Positions 30,769 through 41,358 of a DNA stretch of 64,000 nucleotides are shown here, one piece after another. The notes under the pieces were generated by a model that saw nothing but the letters and a program-made list of their open reading frames with translations, searched no databases and was not told the DNA's origin. The position numbers were made by a program, and so were the translations under genes. The stretch spans positions 186,001 through 250,000 of the forward strand of contig JAIVFH010000042.1 in assembly GCA_025765595.1 (NCBI GenBank). The letters are read 5' to 3'. Position 1 is the stretch's first letter, and every line of letters begins with the position of its first letter. The DNA is from Obelidium mucronatum. Its lineage: Eukaryota; Chytridiomycota; Chytridiomycetes; Chytridiales; Chytriomycetaceae.

Positions 30769-32686
30769 ATTGAGTTTCCTTCTAACCCCAAATATATTCC
30801 AGGTACTCCACGGTCACTCCAAACTGTGTCTCGTTGGTCGTGGTCCTGGAATATCATCACTTGGCATCCAAATGGTAATTCCCTGTTTATTCTCGCAGGT
30901 TTTCCTTCCCATAAATAATATGGTGAGTACTTCCCCACTTCTGGGTAACCAGCCTGTTTATGTACTAATTTATTTCTATAATTTATGAACGTCGTTCGAC
31001 TAGTCCGTTCATTTCTTTTGTATAAGGTGGGCTAGGAGTGAATTGGGTTGAGAGTGGCCTTCGTTTGTTTCGAGCGAACGCTTCTCTTAATTCTTTATTC
31101 ACGATTTCTTTGCCCTCATCACTTCTAATTTCTCTGATGTGCATTTCGTGTTTCTCTTCCCATCTTAACAATTCTTCTATTATAGTTTCTGTTATGTCTC
31201 CTTTTCCGCGGCAAAATTTAATTACCGCGTATCTCGAAAATTCATCTACGATGAGCACTGCCCATTCTTCTCGGTTCAAAGATTTGCAAGGTAATTTTAT
31301 GCTATCTATGTGAACTCTTTTGCCTATTCGCGTTGCTTTGCCTTCAACGCGACTGTAAATCTTTTCTCTATGTGCTTTTCCTAAGGCACAACTAACACAT
31401 TCTTTTCTATTACAGTTTTCCAAAGATACTTTATTCGATTTTGTTGTTGAATTAGCCTTCTTTGACCTATCAATTTCAACCCCCACCACCATCTTCGCGT
31501 TTATGGAATCTTTCAAGAGCTGATTTGAGAGGTGAGCAATCTCATGGAATTCATTCCAATTGACTTTTCTTGCCTTTTCTCTAATCTTGCCGCTCTGGGC
31601 AATTTCTCTTTCTTCAGAAGTCTTTGTTCTTCTTGTTCCTGTTTGCGATTGTTGGTCTTTAGTCAAACTTTTGATAAGTGAAGCTATTCTAAATCTTAAA
31701 TCGCTATTTACAATTACTGTCTTTAGGCTTTCTATTTTCTTAGCGACTTCGTCTGACACCCATGTGGCAATCCCGAATTCCGATGCTGCGGTTGCATCTT
31801 CCTTCGCACCATTGTCAATCACCTGCTTCAAGTGGTGTATTAAATGGCCTGCAGTTGCGTCTAAAGCGTGATCAATGCTTACTTCAACTGGTTTGCAGCT
31901 AGCTGTCGCAAGATTCTTAAGGTCTTCAGTTAACTCTTCCACTGTGGGTAAGGAAGAATTTTCTTTAATGAAGTATTCGGGTGTGTCTATATCTTCATTA
32001 ATCTTACCGCTTTCATTTTCTACAGTGGTTGGTTCTAAATGTACTTTTGAATTTCCTCCCCAGTTTCCGACTCCATCAGATTGGTGTTCTGAACTTGAAC
32101 TTCCAGTTGGCGATTGACTTTCTGATAAGTCTCGAAGTCTTTCGGCAACCGTTGCTTCGTACTTTGCTTTATGCATCGTTCGTCGCATCTGATTGTAGTC
32201 TGAATCTTCATCGTCGCTGTTGTCTTTCGATGGTTGGTCTATTTCCATCTTACCACTACACGATTTGATTCTTTCCCTTCTAATTTTCGCTAATCTAGCT
32301 TCCAATTTAGCCTCTTCTTTTTCGGAGTCTTCATCGGATTCTTTCGCGAATTTCAAAGTTTTCTTTGACTTCTTGGTGAGTGCCATCTTTCCGCCATTTC
32401 CAGCTTTTTCAGCCTTCTTCGCGTCGTATTTAGCCTTTTGGTCTTTAGAAAATACGGTCTTGCACTTTTCACCATATGGGCAATTTGACTGGTGAGTGTC
32501 GCGCGATTCACCACTTTTGATTTTATCCCATAGGCTAGCCCAATAACAACCATTTTCAGGATGTTGCCAGTCTTTCTTCCCATGGAATGGACAGTACTTC
32601 AGGATTTTCTTTGCGTCACCCGTTGAACTTGGTGAGTTGTTCCCTTTCTGTTTCTTTCCATTTCCATTCTCCGTTGCTTGTGACAA
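30769..32686 (-). pseudogene. element A pol: GAG-pre-integrase and integrase core
   Basis: Frame from 32686 (overlapping gag by 88 bp, in the -1 frame) to 30983. It starts with a Cys/His-rich region (CPFHGKKDWQHPENGCYW...CPYGEKC) that may replace a zinc knuckle, then a long charged region, then WNEFHEIAHL...CVSCALGKAHREKI (pre-integrase) and the integrase core: VHIDSI, IRSDEGKEI, NGLVERR (D, D, E present). At ~30985 the frame shifts; KYSPYYLWEGKPARINRELPFG continues to the insertion point of element D. No clear DSG protease motif was found; LDATAGHLI near 31860 is a possible relic. Confidence 0.85.
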
Positions 32687-34188
32687 TTGGTCTCTTCCAC
32701 GTTTTCATTCTTTGGAACGTCTGGAATATTTGTCTGAAGCAATGCGTTTTGATTTATCTGGAGTTGGTCTGTTTTATAATCGGTTAACGTCTTGTTTAAA
32801 CCAATTAGGAGGTCAGGCCACTCAATCAAGTCTTTGATATCATCTTGAAGCGCTTTGTTGTAAGTATCGGTTACATAGGAACTCATTTGGTCCAGTCTCA
32901 TGTAACTGATATATCTTCTTAACTGCAGCTTCATTTTACGCGACACAAGTTTCTGAGCGGCTATCGCACTTGCGCCTTGTCGGTTCGGGTAAGCAATTAG
33001 CAAAGTTTCATAAAGCATCTTGCTTTCATTAACCAATTTCTCATAGTCGCCCTTTCCGAAGTTCTTAGAATCGTAGGAAGCCACCGCCAAATCAAACTGT
33101 TGGAGGACATTCGAACGATTGTAACTTGTCGCATTTCTCAAGATATCCACAATCATCGCGTGGTAAGTGAAATCTCGATACTTGTCTTGCAACGTCGCGT
33201 CCATTAATTCTTTTGCCTTGGACACGGCCTTATTGTCTGCCTTGCGCCACTCAACCTTGTTCTTGTTGTCGCATTCAATCCCATCTTGGATTTCTTTGAA
33301 CTGCTCCAACTCGTTCTTCTGGTTAACCGCCAAGATTTCCATTTCGGATTCAATATCCTGAATGGCAATCGCGATTGGGCCTGGCGTTTCGACTGCAGTA
33401 AGTCTTCTCTCTCCTGCCTCATTTTGAATCACCGGGACAATTAATTGCCCTGTGTGTTCTAAAGGACTTGGGTATATCTGTGGAGGATTCAACTTAGAGT
33501 AGGCGAGTCTTTTCTTGAACTCTCCAATTCTTCTAATAAGAATCGTCTTATCTGCCAGCTTTCTTTCAACCAACGCTGTTCTACGGGGAACGGTCTCATC
33601 CATCAAATTAATGATGGTGTCACCCGCAGTTCTGTAGATCTTGTCGAAGAAGCCAAAGACTTTGACTTTTTCATGGGTTTGCTTTACCCAAGAGTCAACG
33701 GTCATTCTTTCAACAGCGGTAGCGGCAGTCAAGATGAGTTTGGTCTTCATTTTAACTAGTTCTGAATCTTTTTCTTTCAGGTCTGGGAGGTCTGTTTTCT
33801 CGATGTTTTTGATACTTTCAAAAGTTTTTCTCAAAACATCGATTGTTCTCTCAATACCGGAAGTTTTGATTGGTTTATATTGTTCTTTTATTCCGATTGT
33901 TCTTTTCTTTGTCTCTATGAACAATGGGGGCCTTTTCAACAATAAACAACCTTTCAAACCATCAAGTCTTTTGGTTTCCCAAATCTGAGTTTGTTTGGTT
34001 CTTCCAACTTTCGGTCTTAGTTGGTTTTCTCTCACAACTTTAGGTCTTAGTTGTTTTCCTCTCACAACTTTAGGTCTTAGTTGGTGAGGGCCTTTGATCT
34101 TACGTCTACTAAGACTTCTTAACATCTTTGTGTTGGACCCTGCGTCTTCGGGTCCTTTGTTCTGCACTGGAGGTGAGTTGTAATACAT
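32599..34188 (-). pseudogene. element A gag
   Basis: A 529-codon open frame starting inside the right LTR. N-terminal basic repeats (LRPKVVRGKQ, LRPKVVRENQ, LRPKVGRTKQ) are followed by a helical domain. Its frame itself is open, but downstream pol is broken and the element carries three insertions, so I mark it as part of a dead element. Gag and pol overlap in the -1 frame. Confidence 0.75.
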
Positions 34189-34463
34189 TTCTGGGAACTA
34201 TCAATCGTTTATTATTAGAACATACATCTCCTTCTAGAACCCCGTTTCAGGTTGTTTCACTTTTATATTCCATTTTGTCCCCTTTTTCCACCTCGCGTCT
34301 TGATTACTAATTCGCTTGTTCTCCAGTGGTTTACGGTTACAAAGATGGAACTGAAGCTCGGGTAGACTTGGAGTTTTCTTGTGTTTTCTTACGTAATAAA
34401 CTTGACTTTGATGTGTCTCGAATTCTAAGCTTGCATATCAATAAAGGTTAACTACCTTCAACA
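34131..34463 (-). repeat. element A, right (5') LTR
   Basis: 333 bp, TGTTGG...CTTCAACA, followed by GCGTA. Confidence 0.95.
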
Positions 34464-34752
34464 GCGTATTTGACAAGGAATCTAATTTTTGAAGAGTTTT
34501 TTTATTTTTATTTTTGGTTAGTTTCTTGAATGGTGATTGTTGAAGTTGTGTCGGGAGCTATATAAAGTTTTGTTTTGTTTTTATTTTTTAGGGTTACAGG
34601 GGTTTTCAAGTAGCAGTTCTCACTTTATGGAAACCCCTGAATTTGTCAAAGCATAAAACAAAAGGATTTGAAGGATAGTATTATTATAGCCAAAAAACAA
34701 AAATACTTCCTCTCCTCTCTCTCTGTCTCTCCCCCTTGTAACCGTCACTCGC

Positions 34753-35545
34753 ACCTCAGTGAAGTGCCACCCCCAACAATTTTTGGCAGTGATACAGCAA
34801 CAGGATGCCCAGTTATCAATGCTTATTTTTTTCGGAACAGGTGTTGGTAATGCTGCGAATTTGAAGGAGCCGGCGGGCTGCCAAGGTTCTTGTGGACAAG
34901 GAGGGCGAGCAGCAAAAGCTGCAGTTGGAGGAGATGGCCGCCGCGCAGGTTTTGGCGGAGTTTTGGGGGACCACTACTCTGGCTGCAGTGCGCGAAGAGT
35001 TGGCCATGGTGAGTGGAAAGTGGGAATCCACGGCCATTGCTTTGGATGCCGCTGTGCGGGAACTTAGCCGCTACCGCCGTGCTTTCGTTGCTGATCGCGA
35101 GGCCGCTGCCACGAGAACGGCAGCATTGCTCGTGGTCGTTCAGCAACGGGATGTTGCGGCCGGCATCCCTGCCCAAACAAAGTATACTCACGCGATGACT
35201 GCGGAGGAAAAAGTCAGCTTTAATGCTGACAAGAAACGCAATAAAATTGCGAAAGCCGCCGCAAAAAAAGCAGATGGCGATGGCGCAAACGCAACTAAAT
35301 GTTGCGGGTCAAAAGATCATAGCATCTGCTGCTGATCGATGTTCACTTTGATATTAACATGAACCTTCAGCAAGAAAGACTGCAACAAAAACAACAACAA
35401 GAACAGCGACAAGAACCACACCAACGACGGTGGGAACGGCCGCAACAACGTCAACAACAATGCGACCAACATGAACAACAACAAGTCAACTCCCGCGAAG
35501 AAAAAGAATGCCAACTTTCAGCCTTCAACTTTGTGGATGATTAAA
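34753..35545 (+). pseudogene. 3'-end pseudogene copy of the coiled-coil gene (copy 2)
   Basis: Nearly identical to the copy at 13.6-14.4 kb, including the extra A that shifts the frame in the Lys run, so that lesion predates the tandem duplication. It retains the AVREELAMVSGKWESTA segment that copy 1 lost. The Gln/Asn-rich tail reads open to 35544. It lies directly upstream of the PC-esterase gene and could act as its 5' flank. Confidence 0.75.
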
Positions 35546-35660
35546 CTGACTTTCGCGTTTGTCTGCAGTCACTCACAAGACAACGCATTCTATAAATAGA
35601 TGTTAAAAAGACAATAATAAAACGAAATTTCTAAATTGAGACCATCTCCATCAGCTGTCG

Positions 35661-36289
35661 ATGGCCCGAACGTGTAGCAAGGCGCCCGCGCGCCTCCTCG
35701 TGATTATGGTGCTTGCGCTGCTGCTCAGCCTGCAGATTGCGGGCGTCTTTGACGCAGCCCGCCTGGGCGCGCCCGCGCGTGAGCCCGCGCTTGAGCTTGA
35801 GCTTGAGCCCGTCGTCGAAGCGGAGAACGTCGCCGACAATGCCGTCGATGCGCCCGATGCCGATTCAACTGCCGCCGCCGCCGACGCCGATGCCGACGCC
35901 GTTGCAATCGCCGCCGCCGCCGCCGCGGCGTACGCGCGGCTGCCGGACCTGAAGCAGCCGCTGTCGGCGCCGCCCACGCCGCCGTACGTCGACGACGCCT
36001 CGGTCTCCGCGCGCTGTCCGATGTGGAAAGCCTACGACCCCGCAATTCAAGCCGCCAAACAATTTGCGACCAATTGCCGCGACGTTGCGCTGACAAAAGA
36101 ATACAAGCCGGTTTTCAGTGTGTCGCTGTGCGAGTCGGAATCGCATTGCGGCCAAGGCTACTTTGTCGTCACGAGGAAGGATCTGCATTCTTGCAAGAAG
36201 GCTTTTGATCAGGTCCTGTCGAATAACGAGCAATTGGATTCTTTTTTAAAGACCCGAATTGGTCCTGTGAGTAGTACTCTTCTTCTTCT

Positions 36290-36327
<38 letters not shown>

Positions 36328-37764
36328 CATTTACTCACCAAAAAAAAAGGATGCTTTCCACATGATATTTGATGGACCCGAACGCGCATCTCCCTCAATG
36401 TGGCATCAAATATCCCCATGCGTCTACAAACTACCATACCGCCTCACAAACCCTGGAACATATAAACTCCAACTAATCCACTCCCACACTGACTTTGCAG
36501 CCGTCGATGAAGTCACAAACAAATGGCCTCAAGTGATTCTCAAAAACATTTTACCCGACACATTTTCCTTATCAGTGTGTCCAAAATGTAAACCTTTTAC
36601 TGCAAAGTCTCTCTCTCTACAACAGTTGCCCTTGTGCAGCCGCCAACTCCCAAATCAAGGTGTTTACTTGAAATCGACTTTGGAAACGGAGCGTGAAAAG
36701 TACAAGTTTGAAAACTACAAGAAGGGATACATCTGGTATATATTATCCATTCAAAAAAAAAAAAAAAAAAAAAAATTGAACAATTTTTTTTTAGGGTACC
36801 CCTCGGCTGCCGCTACGACCAACTCTTTGAACTCGACACCCTCTCCGACTGCCACGCCACCCGCAACTTTTCCATGCTCATGTACGGCGACTCACACAAC
36901 CGCGTCCTCTGGGACGCCGTCGACGTCCGCTTGGCAGGTTCAAAACGCCACCTCGGTAAAAACCCCAAAGACGGAGACCGCGACGCGTGGTTCTACCAAG
37001 ACCGCATGACGGGCCTCGGGCATTCCGGGGACGGCAATTTAAACGGTCGGGACTATGTCCTGCGCAATTCGATTCTGGATAAGAAGGCGCACAAGGTGAC
37101 GAGTTTGAATCGGACCCGGATTCGGCATCTCTGGGGGAATTATTTGCAAAAGCTGGTGTTTGATCATGGGGATTGGGATGATGCCAAGAAAGTGGTGGCG
37201 TTGGATAAAGAGTTGGCTGAGTTTGATGTGTTTGAGTTTGATTGGGGGCATTGGGGGTCCGGGCCAGAGAAAAACAATGGGCATTTTACTGTTGAGAGGT
37301 ATTTGGATCATTTGGAACTTGCGTCGGATTACTTGGTTCAAATCAACACGCGGAGGAATCGGTTGGGGTTGGAACCGTTGGTGGTGATTTGGCAAGGTGT
37401 GAATAGCATTCCCTTGATTAAATACGAGAAGCATGATTGGCAGGTGGCCGATCAAGATTGGAGGAATAATTACAGGTTTAAAGTGTGGTCCATGTTTGCG
37501 GAGCGCGCAATGTTGAGGCGGGGGTTTAGGGTTATTAATAGCTTTGATATTACGTTTCCATGGATTCAGGAGACGGAAGATGCAAATCATGTTCACACTC
37601 TTCCAGGTTTGGTGTTTTTTTTTTTTTTTTTTTTTTTTTTTCTTTTTTCTTTTCTGACTGGCCTTTTCCATTTCTCTGACACTGACATTTTATTCGAAAT
37701 AGCTCTTGATGCACAAGTCGATGAACTGCTACACAAGCTCAACATTTGCAATTACAGTGACTGA
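35661..37764 (+). CDS. PC-esterase / NXPE-like GDS-motif glycan acyl-hydrolase or transferase
   Basis: Exons 35661-36266, 36350-36735, 36795-37606, 37703-37764; 621 residues. N-terminal signal-anchor (LLVIMVLALLLSLQIAG), then an Ala/Asp-rich stem, an Ig-like or neurexophilin-like domain with paired Cys (exon 2: YKLPYRLTNPGTYKLQL), and a C-terminal domain with GDSHNR and a late DANHV motif. GDS..R plus D..H is the catalytic signature of PMR5/TBL, CAS1 and NXPE (PC-esterase) enzymes, Golgi type II proteins that add or remove acetyl groups on glycans. Substrate unknown. Introns 1 and 3 hold long T runs. The first 13 codons are duplicated at 14474. Moderately sure of superfamily, not of reaction. 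Confidence 0.7.
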
Positions 37765-37884
37765 GAAAGAAAAAAAGAAAAAAAAAGAAAAGACAAAAGT
37801 AAAACTCGCATACACACACACATTTACATACATTTCATATATTCTTGGTCTTTTTTTTTCCCCCCCTTTTTAAACAAATATTCT

Positions 37885-39419
37885 TCACATGCCCTCTAAA
37901 ACCAAATGCAAAAAGTTATCTGGATACGAAAAATTCCTTGATAACCAAAGCAACGACGTGTCCAAAGGCACTTCCACGCCATGCGTAATGACTCTAAACT
38001 TTTTCGTTGTGGTGGTTGAATTCGGGGGGTTTTCATTCAATGATGGTTCATTCACGTGTGTTGTTGTGGAAAGTGGATCCGAATCTGGAGAAACATGTTC
38101 ATGTTGTTGTTGTTGTTGTTGTTGTTCTTGTGTTTGAGGAATGGCTGATGATACAGGGACGATGGAAGGTACCAAGACGTGAAGAGCGTGTAGTAATGTG
38201 GTATCTATTGCCAAAAAAAAAATTGCGATGCAAATTCAACGACCAAGTAAAACAACAAGGCGATGATGGGATAGACTTTTAAACGAAAGGGGGGGAAATA
38301 ATACAGGGAGAAAAAAGACACTGAATACCGCCTTCGGCAGGTTATGAAAGACACCAGTACCTGGATGCACAAGATCCTGACATACTGGTTTATCATAACC
38401 CAAATACAACCGAACAGCAACTGATCTTCCAGCGCCAGCACCACTACCACCACTTGGACTCAACGCTTCCGATTCCACACCAGCAACATTACTACTACTA
38501 CTACTACTACTACTAGGAGGACCCAACAATTTCGAATTCACTGCCCAAAAGGCGTCATGCAGTTGTGTCAATTTCGACTTGTATTCCAAACTCCCCCACT
38601 CTGCTGTCTCCTCCACAGATTCGACCAATGAATTCCAAAGAAGCATTTGATCCGATTTGGGAAGACTCATGACTTTTTTGATTGATGTGTGGCGAATAAA
38701 CTCGGACTGTTTTTTTTTTTTTTTTTTGTGGTGGTAAGAAAAACAAAACCATTGAAAAAAAAAAGCACAGTTTTCGCTACACCTCTTTCAGAGAATTCAT
38801 GTAGAAATCGCGTGGAGGATTGTTTTGGAGGGATGCAGTGGGAATCGCCTTGAATATTTTATCTGATGGAAAGTTTGACACATGAAGCGTTATTCTCCAA
38901 GGGATTGTGGCGAAATGATGATGAGTAGGAGGAAGAGGCGTGATTTGCGTTGGTAGTTGCGGGGTTTGTGGGGTTTGAGCCGCAGGTGGTTGGAAGGGTG
39001 TGTAGGTGACGATATCATGCAGCAGGCCTATCGGATAATGCCTTGCCAAATGGGAATGCAAGGTGAGATTTGGATGAACACACTAGAAAAGCGTTTACCA
39101 CTTGAGCGGGATGCCCTCGCAGCTGAACCAGAGTTCCGCCGCCTCATCGAGCGGCGGCGTTGCAAAGAAGTGGGCCTTCAGCGCGGCGGCGTACAGCGGC
39201 AGGTACGCGCAGCGCAGCGCAAGCAGCTGTGTTTGGAGCGTTTTGATTGGTCCGTTGGACGGGCGGTGGAGCAGTTTGATTGGTCAGCAACAGAGACACA
39301 AACAAACAAACACGCACGTGCAGCGGATCCCGCGGCGGCAGCGTGTTGTCTGCGGCCGCAAGACTGACGACGATTGGCACGGCGCCCAGCCAGATGCGCG
39401 TCGTTGCTTCGCGCTCCAT
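37885..39419 (-). CDS. ATG5: autophagy protein ATG5
   Basis: Five exons (39318-39419, 39099-39226, 38783-39041, 38361-38706, 37885-38204), all GT..AG, 384 residues. ATG5 landmarks: IWLGAVPIVVSLA at the N terminus, [34 protein letters not shown] across an exon junction, LPKSDQMLLWNSL, SVAVRLYLGYDKPVCQ, and the hallmark C-terminal SYPDNFLHLVL. ATG5 is conjugated by ATG12 and with ATG16 promotes ATG8 lipidation. The site Lys cannot be assigned with certainty; K..SDQM is in the expected region. The insertion with poly-Gln and Thr/Ser runs before the C-terminal domain is species-specific. Intron 4 (38205-38360) contains one CCGCC-TTC-GGC hairpin motif. It starts only 63 bp after the stop of the nitrilase upstream. 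Confidence 0.9.
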
Positions 39420-39482
39420 TCTTTTATTTTATTATTTTTTATTATTTTCCTTTATTATTGTTATTTCCCTCGACCGCAAAAC

Positions 39483-40599
39483 TCAGCCGAGAAACGCCGC
39501 CACATTCTGGCGCGAGCGGTCGACAACCAGACGCGTCACGTCCGGGCGCGAGTAGTGGCCGCTGGGGTCCAGCAGCGCGCGCTCTTCCAGCACGCGCGCA
39601 GCGTCAATCTCGACAAGCCGAATGCATTCCTGCCGGACAATCGGCGCAACAACCCACTGGCCGTCGGGCCCGGACACGCACGAGCCGCCGTCCGCAAGCC
39701 AGTCGGCCCCAGTCGCGTCCATGTGCGCAATCAGCACGTCGTATCCTGGGATCGGCTTCATTGCATGTGCCTTGGCAAGGAGCTCGCGATTCATGACATT
39801 GCTCACGGACACGACAAAGGAACGCGACTCGGTGGCGATAAACCGGGTAATGTCTTCCGTGTTTCTCTGTGTTCCTGGCCACAAGGCAATGTGGAGGTTT
39901 TCGCCCTGAGCGTACAAGGCAGCACGGGAAAGAGGCATCCAATTCTACGTATTTGCATTGAATTTAGAATGAATTCAGTTGAAAAAAGATGTATATACCT
40001 CCCAGCAGTTCAAGACACCCATGGTGAACTCTCCCACTTTTTTGGTTCGCAACCCGTGTCCATCTCCAATCGCCCACGCCAACCGCTCTTCATGCGTTGG
40101 CATCAACTTTCGATGGACATTCTCGATAGTTCCCGTGTTTCCGATAGTAACGGCCGAGCAATAAAGAGAGTGGCCGCCACGATCAACAGCCCTCTCAATC
40201 GTCCCAACAACAATCACCACGTTTCTTTGTTTCGCCAACACACAAAGCGGCTTCAAGTCTCCTCCATCATCCAATCTGATTTCAACTGCTTCTTGAACGT
40301 ATCGCGCATACAATTGTTTCTGCAATGTGTCATTGAATGCCGCCGCATTGGTCCTCTCGAGCCACCATCTATTTTTTTTTTTTACAAGGATTGATTGGAT
40401 CAGGGTATATCCTTTTTTTCAGTTTTACAAGTACTCGAGTACTCGAAATACTCAACGGATACGCTGGAATCGTCGCTTCGCCAAAGAGGACAAGTTCAGC
40501 ACCGCCTTGAGCGGCTTCTTCCACGGCTGTGCAAACTCTGGCAATGGTTTCCTCCTTGTTCAAAAGAACAGACGAGATTTGTGCAATTCCAATCTTCAT
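39483..40599 (-). CDS. nitrilase / carbon-nitrogen hydrolase
   Basis: Exons 40457-40599, 39999-40368, 39483-39944; 324 residues. The Glu-Lys-Cys triad is visible: E in LVLFGEATIPAYP (near residue 43), K in VHRKLMPTHEE, C in [20 protein letters not shown]. The first intron was placed so that AYP joins WWLERTNAAAF, as in arylacetonitrilase-type enzymes; its donor is GTTGAG. Hydrolyses nitriles to acids and ammonia; the actual substrate cannot be read. A mutated copy of its 5' end lies at 43850-43950. Confidence 0.85.
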
Positions 40600-41358
40600 T
40601 TTCGTTTTGCTTTCGTCTTTATTTTTTTTGGTTCGATAAAGTGATACCGGAAATTCTCGGAAGCAGGCTTTTCCGAAGGATTAATCAGAGATTATTAGAT
40701 CCTTTGGAAAAAAAACAACTTCCTTTTAAATTTTATATCAAACTTCTATCCTGTTGTTGTATTTTGCTTGAAAGAATATTAAAATATGGGCGGAGACAAA
40801 TATTGAATCTGTTTTGGAGGTTGAATAAAAACTGTTTAGTGCCGTAAGAGGAAAGATTGGTGCCTTGCCTGTTTTTTTATTCGAGACGGTGCAATCGGGC
40901 CGTCGCTGCAGTGCCCAGAAATTTTCACAACATTCATCCACAGTACGGTGCAATACCCGCTACTTTCTCACTGCTTTCTCACGATAAAGAGCACTAATCA
41001 AGTCAAGATGGCTCAAAGAGTGAGCACCACTGCCAAACTGTGACTCGACAACGGACTCGGACAAGACGGCTTCCTCCTGACTTCTTCAATCTGGCCTTTC
41101 GTTCAGGGATATTCATCCTCTTCCAAGTGAAAGAATAGTGGTTTTATTATTACATGGTCACATCTATGAAGCACCAATGATATCAACAGTTGGTTCTTTA
41201 AGAATCACTTCAAAGGCAAAGGACGATTTCTTGGAAAAACACGAAATCGCAACATCGAACCTGGTTGTGGCCCGCACTTTATTACAAACATCAATACATT
41301 ATTATCTGACACGAATGAATGTTTAAAAGCGTGAAGAGGAAAAGAGAAAGTCCATTGT
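40600..41358. other. intergenic region with a ribosomal-protein-like first exon
   Basis: Mostly non-coding. At 41008-41019 the sequence ATGGCTCAAAGA is followed by a donor (GTGAGC). MAQR at an exon end is how many fungal RPL34 genes begin, and the preceding CA-rich leader looks like a highly expressed promoter, but no RPL34 body follows. This may be a truncated duplicate or coincidence. Confidence 0.25.

Larger units (their letters stand above)
14812..34463 (-). mobile_element. Element A: degenerate Ty1/copia LTR retrotransposon hosting three nested insertions
   Basis: Bounded by two 333-bp LTRs and a 5-bp target duplication, GCGTA, at 14807-14811 and 34464-34468. Transcribed leftwards: gag next to the right LTR, RNase H next to the left LTR, and a purine tract (GAGGGGAGG on the minus strand) just inside the left LTR. 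Coding order gag, GAG-pre-integrase, integrase, RT, RNase H is that of copia. It is interrupted by C (15760-20495), B (22283-27647) and D (28122-30768); removal of these and one copy of each target duplication leaves about 6.9 kb. Frame breaks near 30985, 22027 and 20795 show that it is no longer functional. Confidence 0.93.
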
